Assembly: GCA_030615605.1 (NCBI GenBank)
Contig: JAUWYY010000018.1
Coordinates: 1 to 46,380, forward strand
Source: a bacterium
GTDB lineage: Bacteria; Armatimonadota; Zipacnadia; Zipacnadales; Zipacnadaceae
DNA: 46,380 nt
Direction: 5' to 3'
Made by a program: the position numbers and the translations under genes. The notes under the pieces are model-generated. The model was not told the origin of the DNA. It did not search any database and saw only the letters and a list, made by a program, of their open reading frames with translations. Shown here piece by piece: positions 8,866 through 17,600 of this stretch (its first letter is position 1; every line of letters begins with the position of its first letter).

Positions 8866-9987
8866 TCACGCCAGCATCTTCTCCAATTCGGCGGGGTTAT
8901 GGGCCCGGTTCATTGCCACCTCAAGTGTGATCAGGCCCTGCTGTTGCAGGTCGCGCAACGCCTGGTCCATAGTCTGCATGCCCTGCTCAGCGCTGGTCTG
9001 AATAATTGAGGGCATTTGGAAAGCCTTGTTCTCGCGGATCAGGTTGCGGATCGCCGCGCTTGCGATCATTACCTCGACTGCCGCTATTCGTCCGGGCTGA
9101 CCGGCTCGAGGCAGAAGCTGCTGGGAGAGAATAGCTAGCAGGTTGTTGGCCAGCATCACTCGGATCTGCTCTTGCTGCGAGGGCGGAAAGACATCAATAG
9201 CGCGGTCAACTGACTCGGCTGCATTGTTGGTGTGCAGAGTCGCCAACACCAGGTGACCGGTTTCTGCTGCGGTGATGGCGAGCTGGATCGTTTCCAAGTC
9301 ACGCATCTCTCCGACCAGCAGTACATCGGGGTCTTCACGCAGGGCCGAGCGTAGCGCGTTGGCAAAGCTGTGAGTATCTTCGCCTACTTCTCGCTGATTA
9401 ATTATGGATTTCTTATGGGAGTGCAGATATTCGATGGGATCCTCGATGGTGATTATGTGTTCGCCACGCTCTTCGTTGATTTGGCCGAGAATTGCTGCCT
9501 GACTGGTGGATTTACCGCTGCCGGTCGGACCGGTAGTCAATAACAGGCCGCGGCGCCTGCGCGCCAGTTCCTCAACCACCGGCGGCAGGCCCAGTTCCTG
9601 GGTTGTTGGTATGAGCGTGGGAATCAGGCGGAAAGCGCCAGCAAGATTACCTCGCTCCCGGTAGATGTTGACGCGGAAACGCGCGATCTTGCGCATGGCG
9701 TACGAACAGTCCAGTTCCAGCTCAGTCTCAAATCGTTGGATCTGATCATCGGAGAGGATATCGTAGAGAATCCGCTGAGCTATTGGAGCGGTCAGCGGCT
9801 CGTAGCGGGCCATCTTCAGCTCGCCGTCAATTCTTAGTACCGGTGGGAGGCCCACGGCCAGATGCAAGTCGGAGGCGTCGTTTTCAACAACCATCTCCAG
9901 CAGCTCATCAATGTGTATGCTCTCGACTGGCTTACGTTTCGCCTTACGAGTGGCTGTAGCTGCCTGGCCCTCGAGCTGTTCAGCCAT
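8866..9987 (-). CDS. pilT: Twitching motility / pilus retraction ATPase
   Basis: The 373-aa cytoplasmic hexameric ATPase has Walker A GPTGSGKST at about 153-161, an Asp box following it (ITIEDPIEY), Walker B LLVGEMRDLET and the His box TGHLVLATLHTNN. The C-terminal AIRNLIRENK motif is the PilT-specific retraction signature (AIRNLIRE), which separates it from PilB/GspE. An N-terminal extension of about 25 residues is basic. The start is supported by GGGAGGTTG upstream of the ATG. It lies 23 bp downstream of pilB and in the same operon. Its presence argues for a retractile type IV pilus rather than a pure type II secretion system. Confidence 0.95.
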   Translation of the reverse strand: MAEQLEGQAATATRKAKRKPVESIHIDELLEMVVENDASDLHLAVGLPPVLRIDGELKMARYEPLTAPIAQRILYDILSDDQIQRFETELELDCSYAMRKIARFRVNIYRERGNLAGAFRLIPTLIPTTQELGLPPVVEELARRRRGLLLTTGPTGSGKSTSQAAILGQINEERGEHIITIEDPIEYLHSHKKSIINQREVGEDTHSFANALRSALREDPDVLLVGEMRDLETIQLAITAAETGHLVLATLHTNNAAESVDRAIDVFPPSQQEQIRVMLANNLLAILSQQLLPRAGQPGRIAAVEVMIASAAIRNLIRENKAFQMPSIIQTSAEQGMQTMDQALRDLQQQGLITLEVAMNRAHNPAELEKMLA

Positions 9988-10010
9988 TAGTGCAACCTCC
10001 CGAAACAGTC

Positions 10011-11798
10011 CTAGGCGTAGGCACCTGCAGTAGAAACCACGCGAGTGACTTCCTCGACCGTAGTGATGCCATTCATGATCTTATCTACTCCGTCTTCCAG
10101 TAGCGTTATCATTCCGCTGGCAATCGCTGCCTCGCGGATCTGGCCTGCTGAGGCCCGGCGTACAATCAACTCAGCGATCTCGTCGGTCATTTCCATCAAT
10201 TCGAATAGGCCGATGCGGCCGCGGTAGCCGGTGCCCCGACAGGAGTCGCATCCAGCGCCCTGGTAGAATGTGATTTTTTTGGTTTCCGGATCGTCCGGGT
10301 CAATGCCCAGCCCCAGTAACATGTCGCGCCGCGGTTCATAGGGCTGCTTGCAGTGAGGACATATCACGCGGGCCAGACGCTGGGAAATTGAGGCAATTAC
10401 AGATGAGGAAATCAGGAACGGCTCAACCCCCATATCTACTAGTCGAGTTACCGTCGAAGGAGCATCGTTGGTGTGCAGAGTGCTGAGCACCAAGTGGCCA
10501 GTCAGCGCGGCCTGGATAGCGATCTCTGAAGTCTCCAGGTCACGGATCTCTCCAACCAGGATAATGTCGGGATCCTGACGCAGGAAATACTTCAAAGCTA
10601 CTGAAAAGGTCAAGCCCGCTTTGCGGTTGACGTGCACCTGGCTCAGTCCGTCAAGCTGATACTCAACCGGGTCTTCGATGGTAATGATATTTACTTCTAC
10701 CGAGTTAAGGTTGGTTAGGATGTTGTACTGCGTGGTGGTCTTGCCACTGCCTGTCGGACCGGTGGACAGTAGCATACCATTAGGCTGCTGGATAAGTTGA
10801 TGAACTCGGGTTAGCATGTGGTCGCTGAATCCGAGCTCGTCCAGGCCGATCTGGATAGATTGCTTATCCAGTATCCTCATAACGCACTTCTCGCCCAGAG
10901 TGGTCGGGATTACCGAGACCCGCAGATCATAATCCCGCTGGGCGTGGCGCACATGGATGCGTCCGTCCTGAGGAACGCGGCGCTCAGCGATATTCATGTC
11001 GGACATAATCTTGAGTCGAGAAACCAGCGGTGCGTGAACGTATTTCGGCAGCGGCATAATATCGTGCAGCATGCCGTCTATCCGGTAGCGGATTCTCACC
11101 CTGTCTTCGTAAGGCTCGACATGGATGTCACTGGCCCGCTCCTGAATGGCTCGTTGAATGAGCACCTTGGTAATCTTAATGATTGGCGCCTCGTCAGCGA
11201 TGTCCGTGATCCGGTCGGTATCAATCCGCTCCTCGCGCAGGCTTTCGTCGGCCTGAGTACCCAGGATACCAGAATCCCGCACCGATTCGGTGAGGCTGTC
11301 CATATCAACCCCACTGGTTATGGCAGCCATGCCGCCGCCACGCTCCTCGGCTGCTGGAGCGTGCGCATAGGCCTGCGCGATAGCCCGGTCAATTTGCACT
11401 GGATCAGCCAGCAGGGGCTCGATAGCAGTCTGTAGCTGCTGCTTTAGATCATCACCGGCGAGGACATCATCGGGGTCGGCCATGGCCACCCGGATCGTTC
11501 CTTCGCCCCGCCCGATAGGAATGACTCGATACCTCTCCGCCAAGTCACGGGGCAGCAATACAGCCACCGAAGTATCGAAATCCCGCCCCGCTAGGTCATA
11601 AAATTCAACTCCCATTGCCTGGGCGGCTGTCTCATAGAGGACCTGTCGGTCAACCAGGCCCAGATCAGCCATAACCTCGCGCAGCGGCTGTGTGGTTTCC
11701 TCCTGCACCTGTTGAGCTTCCTGCAGTTGGTCCTGAGTAATTACGCCTTCTTCAACCAGCAGATCTCCAAGGGACTTACTGCGAGTAGCGCGTCGCAT
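10011..11798 (-). CDS. pilB: Pilus assembly / secretion ATPase (PilB/GspE family)
   Basis: The 595-aa protein has an N-terminal MshEN/T2SSE_N domain (LGDLLVEEGVITQDQLQEA and on, residues about 8-145), which in some relatives binds c-di-GMP. It is followed by the arginine-rich middle domain and the ATPase core with Walker A GPTGSGKT at 347-354, Walker B ILVGEIRDLET and His box TGHLVLSTLHTND. A tetracysteine zinc module (CPHCKQPY and CDSCRGTGYRGRIG) follows. It powers pilin polymerisation. GAGGTGG precedes the ATG. It is the first gene of the operon, with the consensus promoter at 11865-11893 about 60 bp upstream. Confidence 0.95.
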   Translation of the reverse strand: MRRATRSKSLGDLLVEEGVITQDQLQEAQQVQEETTQPLREVMADLGLVDRQVLYETAAQAMGVEFYDLAGRDFDTSVAVLLPRDLAERYRVIPIGRGEGTIRVAMADPDDVLAGDDLKQQLQTAIEPLLADPVQIDRAIAQAYAHAPAAEERGGGMAAITSGVDMDSLTESVRDSGILGTQADESLREERIDTDRITDIADEAPIIKITKVLIQRAIQERASDIHVEPYEDRVRIRYRIDGMLHDIMPLPKYVHAPLVSRLKIMSDMNIAERRVPQDGRIHVRHAQRDYDLRVSVIPTTLGEKCVMRILDKQSIQIGLDELGFSDHMLTRVHQLIQQPNGMLLSTGPTGSGKTTTQYNILTNLNSVEVNIITIEDPVEYQLDGLSQVHVNRKAGLTFSVALKYFLRQDPDIILVGEIRDLETSEIAIQAALTGHLVLSTLHTNDAPSTVTRLVDMGVEPFLISSSVIASISQRLARVICPHCKQPYEPRRDMLLGLGIDPDDPETKKITFYQGAGCDSCRGTGYRGRIGLFELMEMTDEIAELIVRRASAGQIREAAIASGMITLLEDGVDKIMNGITTVEEVTRVVSTAGAYA

Positions 11799-11864
11799 TC
11801 ATAACCACCTCGGCAGAGTAGCCAACATTATTGTCATCCGTTATCTAACCTATCAACATACTAG

Positions 11865-11893
11865 ATTATACGTCCGAGCGAGACTTGTGTCAA
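11865..11893 (-). promoter_or_regulatory. Consensus sigma70 promoter for the pil operon
   Basis: On the minus strand TTGACA (11888-11893) is separated by exactly 17 bases from TATAAT (11865-11870), a perfect housekeeping promoter. The -35 box overlaps the stop codon of the upstream GH15 gene (11890), so the pilus operon has its own strong start. Transcription would begin near 11858, giving a leader of about 60 nt before pilB. Confidence 0.8.
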
Positions 11894-13845
11894 CCCAGCC
11901 GCTCCAACTTGCTGTCGCCAGGCAACTCCAAGGCGTCCAGCGCCAACACGCACTCTACCAATAATGCGGAGGCCCAACTGTGAGGGGCAGCCCAGTAAGG
12001 TGTATCCGGCTGGGTGCCAATCAACTCAGGTAGAAGCCCGGTCGCAGTTGCGTGATCCAGAGCGAAGTTGATGTACGCTATCGCCTGTTGCTTGTACTCC
12101 TCGCCTCTGGTACTATTTGTGTAGGCTTGCGCCAGGCGCAGGCCGACCCAGGCCGCCCATAGCGTATTGACGCAGCCGATAGCCCCTCCCAGATACCCGT
12201 CGCCTTCATAACGGCGAATGCCTTCTCCGTTGCTTAATTGAGCTGTGAGGCGCTGCTGGATGGTCTGCAGATTCGATTCAATCATCTCGCGATGATCCGG
12301 GTTGTCAGCCTGCAGGAGCCCGAAGGGCAGCACCACGCCCAGCGTAGACGAATCCACGATGGGGTCTTCTCCGTCGTTGCGGCCGCGTGGGAAATAGCCG
12401 TCGCGGTAGACGGCGATGACCGCCTGCTGGATTCGTTCGGCTACAGCCTCCCAGTGTTGTGCCTGTTGCTGGTGGCCGGCTGTATTGGCATAGATAGCTG
12501 CTGTTCGCAGAGCTGCATAGATGGCGGCTTGGGTATAAACAAAACTGCCACAATATGTTTCCCACAAATCGCAGGCCGGATAGTGCCAGCCGTCGTCACC
12601 TACGCTGCTTACCAGGGCCTCGGCACCCCGCTGCATGGCATCCCAGCAGTCCTGGGTTCCTGCTCCCTGTCGCTCTTCGAGAGTCGTCAGCAGGTAAGTA
12701 GCCAGCAGATGCACCGCTGAAGCGCTTTGGTCGAGCTGATGAAAATCCTCGCGTAGCGCCCACGAGGCGGCAGTCGTGCCGTCGGTCCAGTACCGCTGGG
12801 CCCAGCGTCCCGCAGGCAGTTGCGTTCGCGTCAGCCATCGTGCCTGGCCCTCCAGATAATCTCTGAATCCGGCCCGATGCAGGGCCAGAGCAGCCGCCGC
12901 TGCGTCCCGTGGCCAGCAGTAACCATAGCCGCCGCAGCGCAGGTAATGGGGGTCGAACTCCGGCGCGGCGATGAAGCAGTTCTCGTGGGTGTCGTAGAGA
13001 ATGCTCAGGGCCAGCAGCGCGCGCTGATAGGCCTCTTCCAGCTTATCACCGACTGAGACCGCTCGCCGCTGAGCCAGCCAGCGGTGGTTCTGTTGGATTG
13101 TGGCCTCCAGTAGTTCCGGCACACCGCGCTCGTGCAGCTTCCGGAACTGCTGAGAGCTACGCTGGGAGCTTTCTGCCGCCGATATGAGAATCTGGATTTC
13201 GCGCTCCTGCCCCGGCTCCAGTTGCAGGTGATAGCCGAGTGCGAAGTCAACCTGTCCGATATCCTCGGGCTGGCCGTTGAGGTGGCCGTCGTACATATCG
13301 TGCTTGGCGCTGCCCGGGGACTGCTGGTCGATGGATTTGCCACAGCGCCACATATCAGGCGGCGTGCCCCCGACGGCCAGTACCACGTCACGAAAATACT
13401 GGATGATGTAGCCTTCATCCGGGACGTACCGAACAGCCTGCTTGAGGGGAACCTCTCCCAGGTTCAGATCGAAGTAGTGCAGGAATGCGCCACGGAAAAT
13501 TCCATCGCTCAGATTTCTGACAGTTACCGTGCGCACAAGGGCGTCAGTATCAGGCGGACAGAAATCCTGGAAAGTCAGTCCCAACGGCGGCGTGGTCAGC
13601 TTCAGTTCAGTGACCAGGACGTTGGTCTGTGGCAAGTAGTGTTGACTGCGTTGGAACTTTGGTTCAAAAGTCCATGTGAATAAACCGTGACCAGGCTCGC
13701 CGATGTAGAGGGCGGGCAGGCATTCGTGTATGTTCTGGGCAAAGTCAATGCGGGGATAGAAGAAGGTCATTATCTCCCCGGCGCTGCCCAGTGTGGCCAG
13801 CACGCGTCCATTACCGATTGCTGCTGTGGGCAAGTATATGCCCAT
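11890..13845 (-). CDS. GH15 family glucoamylase-like glycoside hydrolase
   Basis: The 651-aa protein has an N-terminal beta-sandwich (residues about 1-250) and a C-terminal (alpha/alpha)6 barrel, the architecture of bacterial GH15 glucoamylases and glucodextranases. The barrel contains YGYCWPRDAAAAAL (WPRD at 311-314, a substrate-binding signature), DLWETYCGSF (general-acid Glu at 429) and a late LLPELIGTQ segment holding the likely catalytic base. No signal peptide is seen, so it probably acts on internal alpha-glucans, consistent with the glgA/glgC genes 10 kb away. It lies 38 bp after the FAH-family gene and its 3' end carries the pil promoter. Exact substrate (starch, glycogen, trehalose) cannot be told. 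Confidence 0.88.
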   Translation of the reverse strand: MGIYLPTAAIGNGRVLATLGSAGEIMTFFYPRIDFAQNIHECLPALYIGEPGHGLFTWTFEPKFQRSQHYLPQTNVLVTELKLTTPPLGLTFQDFCPPDTDALVRTVTVRNLSDGIFRGAFLHYFDLNLGEVPLKQAVRYVPDEGYIIQYFRDVVLAVGGTPPDMWRCGKSIDQQSPGSAKHDMYDGHLNGQPEDIGQVDFALGYHLQLEPGQEREIQILISAAESSQRSSQQFRKLHERGVPELLEATIQQNHRWLAQRRAVSVGDKLEEAYQRALLALSILYDTHENCFIAAPEFDPHYLRCGGYGYCWPRDAAAAALALHRAGFRDYLEGQARWLTRTQLPAGRWAQRYWTDGTTAASWALREDFHQLDQSASAVHLLATYLLTTLEERQGAGTQDCWDAMQRGAEALVSSVGDDGWHYPACDLWETYCGSFVYTQAAIYAALRTAAIYANTAGHQQQAQHWEAVAERIQQAVIAVYRDGYFPRGRNDGEDPIVDSSTLGVVLPFGLLQADNPDHREMIESNLQTIQQRLTAQLSNGEGIRRYEGDGYLGGAIGCVNTLWAAWVGLRLAQAYTNSTRGEEYKQQAIAYINFALDHATATGLLPELIGTQPDTPYWAAPHSWASALLVECVLALDALELPGDSKLERLG

Positions 13846-13883
13846 TGCTATTCTGCCTGCCTTCTCTGAAAACTGTGGTGATC

Positions 13884-14831
13884 CTATGCCTCGGCTTGCA
13901 CCGGATTAGTGAGAGTCCCCACCAATTCTAGCTCTACCTGCACTATATCTTGGTCCTCCAACTTGCTGCCTTGAGCGTGACCGACCCCCTCCGGGGTGCC
14001 CGTGGCAATAACATCGCCCGGCCGCAGTGTGCAAATGCTGGAGATATAGGCAATCGTCGCCGGCACATCGAAGATCATCAGCGCGGTATTGCTGTCCTGC
14101 TTTGTCTCGCCATTTAAGCGAAGCGCGATGTCCAGGTCATGAATATCAGGCACATCAGCCATTGGTACGGCGCAGGGGCCCATCGGGGCAAAGCTGTCGA
14201 ACCATTTTCCGTTCAGCCAGGCAAAAAACTTCTCTCGCTCGGTCATCGCCTCGCGGCCCTTGCCCCATTCCCGTTCAGACACGTCGTTGAATGCGGTGAT
14301 CCCGGCCACATAGTCCAGCGCCTGCTCGGCCGGAATGTAGCGGCCAGATTTGCCGATGATGACGGCCATTTCCGCCTCGTAGTCCACGAAGCGGTGGTTG
14401 CGCGAGAGGATGATCGGCTCGCCGTCGCCAATCACAGTATCAACAGGCGGCTTGACGAAGATGAGCGGTTCTTCTTCGGGCAGCGCCTCATTCTCTTTTT
14501 GAAAATCAAACGAGCTGGTCTCGCGCAAGTGCTCGGTGTAGTTGCCGGCCAGTAGAAACAGCTTGCCCGGGTGCGGTACCGGCGGCAGCAATCTGACCGA
14601 GGCTCGCCCTAACATGTGCTGTTCATTGGCCGCCCGCACACACTGCTTGGCCCACTCTACCCACTCAGATTGGCTCAGTACGGTTACGAGGGAGTTGTCC
14701 CACTTGTCGGAAAGGCTGGCCGGCTCGCGCTCGGCCTGGGTGCTCAAGTCCACAACGCCATCTTCCGTCAGGGCGCCGACACGCCAGTCATCAGCGTCCT
14801 GCTTTTGGAACGTAACAAGTCGCAGCGTCAT
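13884..14831 (-). CDS. Fumarylacetoacetate hydrolase (FAH) family protein
   Basis: The 315-aa protein has the FAH C-terminal fold: LFLLAGNYTEHL, then the divalent-metal site FVDYEAEMAVIIGKSGR, the segment YVAGITAFNDVSERE and the terminal GDVIATGTPEGVG. Family members are hydratases, hydrolases or decarboxylases of beta-diketo or oxo acids in aromatic and sugar-acid catabolism; the actual substrate is not readable. CGAGGT lies eight bases before the ATG. It has a promoter of its own at 14886-14915 and probably reads on into the GH15 gene 38 bp downstream. A functional link between the two is not obvious. Confidence 0.9.
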   Translation of the reverse strand: MTLRLVTFQKQDADDWRVGALTEDGVVDLSTQAEREPASLSDKWDNSLVTVLSQSEWVEWAKQCVRAANEQHMLGRASVRLLPPVPHPGKLFLLAGNYTEHLRETSSFDFQKENEALPEEEPLIFVKPPVDTVIGDGEPIILSRNHRFVDYEAEMAVIIGKSGRYIPAEQALDYVAGITAFNDVSEREWGKGREAMTEREKFFAWLNGKWFDSFAPMGPCAVPMADVPDIHDLDIALRLNGETKQDSNTALMIFDVPATIAYISSICTLRPGDVIATGTPEGVGHAQGSKLEDQDIVQVELELVGTLTNPVQAEA

Positions 14832-15217
14832 AATTGAGAACCTCGCTTGAACTGTGGCTGGGTAATGCGGCTGTGCCGTGGCAAGATGCTACCACGCTGT
14901 GTCCGATACTGTCAACGCAGCCCGGTGCCCTCATCATCGCGCTGGGTCTCCTTAGTGAGCTGGTGCTTGCGGGCACCAGCATGCTTGGCCGCCTCGAAGG
15001 AGGCTCGCAGGTTGTCATGATGGACATGCTGCAGAGAAGGCTGGTTGCCTCCAGGTCCGCCAAATACCAGCACTATAACTGGACTCGTTTCCCGGGCCAA
15101 GGTCGCGCAATCAAACGGGTCTGAGAACGCCCAAGCAGCCAGAGAGCCCACTGCTCCCTGAGTCAGAAGCTAACCTATCAATAATCTGGATCCAGCAACG
15201 CCCACCGCCACATCGTT
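14832..15217. other. Intergenic stretch of 386 bp
   Basis: It lies between the FAH-family gene and the downstream end of the next minus-strand gene. It holds the FAH promoter (14886-14915). Several short open frames cross it on both strands, but none has a ribosome binding site with a plausible start, a recognisable motif or codon use like the neighbours. No RNA gene was recognised. Confidence 0.5.
14886..14915 (-). promoter_or_regulatory. Sigma70-type promoter for the FAH/GH15 genes
   Basis: The minus strand reads TTGACA (14910-14915), an 18-base spacer and TAGCAT (14886-14891), about 55 bases upstream of the FAH-family ATG. The -35 box is perfect and the -10 matches four of six positions. 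Confidence 0.55.
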
Positions 15218-16618
15218 TCACTCGGGCGCCCAGGAGCCGCCGCTGACACTCGTCCCGGCAATCAACCCCAAGTGGTACGCCTCTCCTCGTCCCAGCCACG
15301 TCTGCCCGTCGAGTGACATCTGTTTCTCAGCAATGACACGCAGCACCTGCGGATGTCCAGGATCCTCGTCTCGTTGGGGATACGCGATCTGTAGAATATG
15401 CTCCAGACTGGTGGTCGAAGTTGCTCCCGGCTGGCGGTCTCTCAGCTGCCTTGATAGTGCTACCGACCGGCTGTGCATACTCAGAACGTCTGCTCTAGTG
15501 CCGTCCAATTCCACCCTAATGTTGCTGGCCGCAAGTTCCGGGCCCACCAGACCACGGGGCCCGCCACGATGAGCAATTGCCGTTCTGGCCATGTGTACAG
15601 ACATGCACACGAAGTTGGCGCGAATCCCGGTGAAGCTGCGCCATGCATGAAGCTCGTAGAGCTCTAGGTCGCCGATGTGGCAATCGAGCACGAGATCCCG
15701 CATCGGATGGTAGTCGTAGATCCAGCACTCAGCTGTGGTTTTCCCGTATTCCCAGTCTCCCACAAAGATCGCCGAGATGGGGCAATCGGGAAGCGAGAGC
15801 GAATAGTTGCCAGCCTCATCAGTACATACCGTCATACCACTGCCGGCGTGCAGGAACCCTATCCTGGGATTGCCCTCAAAGTCCGTGATCCTGCCCGAAA
15901 GTGTGAAGGTGCGAAGTTCAATCCACTGTTCCCACTTCTCGCGGCCTTGGCGCGCCACCGTATGGGCCACCCAAGCCTCGGGAATAGGGGCATCCAGCCG
16001 GATTTGCCAGTGAATACTGCCGTTGCTTTCGGCCTGCTGAGACGTGAAGGAGACCATCTCGTCTTCCTCCCGGCCGAATACCGTTACTGCGATGTCCCAC
16101 TCTCCGCCACAGGGAAGATCGCGCCATGTGACCCAGAGCCACGGAAAGCCATTGAGCTCCCATTCTTCGTCCTTCAAAGGGGTATAGAGTCGGTCACTCC
16201 ATTGTGGGTTGTTGGACAAGTATACGCGGCCTTTGGGATGGCGGATTGTCTTGGTCCAGGAAGACATCAGTTCCCTACCCCCAGTGAGGCTGAGGTGTCT
16301 CCACAGATTGCACGAGTTGCTATCAGAGGAGATTGCTCTCTGGTACGCTTCTGTCGGAGACCATGACTGATCCCACGGATATGTGGGGCTCCAATATCGC
16401 TGTGGGAAGTCTGAGTTGGCACCGCACTCGGCGAAAGCCAGCCACAGCTCGGGGTCCTGCGGGTACTGCTGGACTGCCTGCTCAACTTCTGCCTTTCTCA
16501 GCCGTCCTGCGACATTAGGACTGTAGAGCAGAAGGTCCAGGGTCCCACGCACTTGCGGCACTGCCAGCAGTATTAGGGCGGCTGCCAACAAGATGACAGT
16601 GAGCTTAGCGGTCTTCAT
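15218..16618 (-). CDS. Membrane-anchored protein of unknown function with a CarboxypepD_reg-like domain
   Basis: The 466-aa protein starts at ATG 16618 (GAGGAGGGG upstream) with an uncleaved-looking signal anchor, residues 5-21. Residues 40-115 look helical, with a TPR-like turn (QYPQDPELWLAFAE). Residues about 236-285 form a small beta domain (LSGRITDFEGNPRIGF, then DEAGNYSLSLPD), the pattern of carboxypeptidase-regulatory-like or transthyretin-like domains. The C-terminal third, with GQTWLGRGEAYHLGLIAG near the end, is unlike anything I recognise. It is divergent from the ECF sigma factor gene across 214 bp, so it may be a target or partner of that regulon (inference). Function unknown. Confidence 0.75.
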   Translation of the reverse strand: MKTAKLTVILLAAALILLAVPQVRGTLDLLLYSPNVAGRLRKAEVEQAVQQYPQDPELWLAFAECGANSDFPQRYWSPTYPWDQSWSPTEAYQRAISSDSNSCNLWRHLSLTGGRELMSSWTKTIRHPKGRVYLSNNPQWSDRLYTPLKDEEWELNGFPWLWVTWRDLPCGGEWDIAVTVFGREEDEMVSFTSQQAESNGSIHWQIRLDAPIPEAWVAHTVARQGREKWEQWIELRTFTLSGRITDFEGNPRIGFLHAGSGMTVCTDEAGNYSLSLPDCPISAIFVGDWEYGKTTAECWIYDYHPMRDLVLDCHIGDLELYELHAWRSFTGIRANFVCMSVHMARTAIAHRGGPRGLVGPELAASNIRVELDGTRADVLSMHSRSVALSRQLRDRQPGATSTTSLEHILQIAYPQRDEDPGHPQVLRVIAEKQMSLDGQTWLGRGEAYHLGLIAGTSVSGGSWAPE

Positions 16619-16734
16619 AACTTGCTTGCCCCCTCCTCTTTGCCGGTACTTGACTAAACATTCTTCGGACCTGTCGCCAATTCCTGCGCGCGCTGGCGAA
16701 GCTTCGGCTATTACTGAGCAATCTGTGCGGTTCA

Positions 16735-16763
16735 TTGGCACTACGGGGGTGATGTGATACAAT
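16735..16763 (+). promoter_or_regulatory. Sigma70 promoter for the ECF sigma factor operon
   Basis: TTGGCA (16735-16740), a 17-base spacer and TACAAT (16758-16763) form a near-consensus promoter. Transcription would start near 16770, about 63 nt before the sigma-factor ATG. It lies between that gene and the divergent anchored protein. It looks like a housekeeping promoter rather than an ECF-type GGAAC promoter, so autoregulation is not evident. Confidence 0.65.
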
Positions 16764-16832
16764 ATGGCGAGGCTGCTGCACAGTTGGCAGCGGGGTATTT
16801 GAGGGGTAGTCATTCGGCATATTGATGAGGCT

Positions 16833-17540
16833 ATGCACATTCGCGAGGCTGACAACGAAACAATTAGCCCGTCCCAAGTGTTTGTAAAAGAGAATGGCGG
16901 CGGGGAACAGTCGGCTGAGGCCAGCACGGCGCAATATGTAGATGACAGCGTGCTGGTCAAAGCTGCGCAGCAGGGCGAGGGGGAGGCATTTGGTGTACTT
17001 GTGGATCGCTATCACAGGCAGATATATGGCCTGGCGGCGCGGATGTGCGGGCAGGAGGCGGCCGACGACTTGACACAGGATGTGTTCCTGAAGGCACTCG
17101 ATGCTTTGCAGCGCTTTCAGTTTCACGGTGAAGCCGGTTTCCGTACGTGGCTATACCGCATTGGGGTCAATACAGCGATAAATGAGTTGCGCCAGCGCAA
17201 GCGGCGCCGCCAGATGATGGGACCATCGTTGGATGAGCCGGTGCTGACTGATGATGGGCCTATGCAACGCCAGCTTAGCGATATTACCGAAGAACCATAT
17301 CGACTGACCGCCCAGAACGAACTGCAACAGGCCGTTAACGAAGTTTTGGAGATGCTAACGGAGAAGCAGCGCACGGCATTGGTTATGATTGACTTGCAGG
17401 GATTGACATACGAAGATGCAGCCGAGGTACTGAATTGCCCCCTGGGGACGTTGAAGTCCCGGCTGGTCCGGGCCCGGGAGGCGTTTGCTGAGAAGTTCCG
17501 CGAGCACGAGCCGCAATTGATACCGGATGGTGCAACATAA
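16833..17540 (+). CDS. ECF-type RNA polymerase sigma factor
   Basis: The 235-aa protein has a short acidic/polar N-terminal extension of about 40 residues. Sigma region 2 follows (VKAAQQGEGEAFGVLVDRY, then DDLTQDVFLKALDALQRF and TWLYRIGVNTAINELRQRK, residues about 41-125). Region 4 lies at about 155-220 (LEMLTEKQRTALVMIDLQG and YEDAAEVLNCPLGTLKSRL), the helix-turn-helix that reads the -35 element. The next gene encodes a zinc-finger anti-sigma factor, the usual partner. GAGG sits just before the ATG. The group resembles the RpoE/SigW-like ECF factors; target promoters are unknown. Confidence 0.95.
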   Translation: MHIREADNETISPSQVFVKENGGGEQSAEASTAQYVDDSVLVKAAQQGEGEAFGVLVDRYHRQIYGLAARMCGQEAADDLTQDVFLKALDALQRFQFHGEAGFRTWLYRIGVNTAINELRQRKRRRQMMGPSLDEPVLTDDGPMQRQLSDITEEPYRLTAQNELQQAVNEVLEMLTEKQRTALVMIDLQGLTYEDAAEVLNCPLGTLKSRLVRAREAFAEKFREHEPQLIPDGAT

Positions 17541-17600
17541 CAACAGTTAGTGATGAACCCCGTCTGCTCTGACGGGGGTACGGTGAAGCGAGGTAGCAGT

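Noticed and set aside
10818..11435. Plus-strand open frame of 205 codons opposite pilB
   Set aside because: Shadow of the pilB coding region; no motif or ribosome binding site.
14912..15151. Minus-strand frame of 79 codons between the FAH-family gene and the anchored-protein gene
   Set aside because: No ribosome binding site or family motif, and the FAH promoter lies at its end; it may be chance or a remnant.
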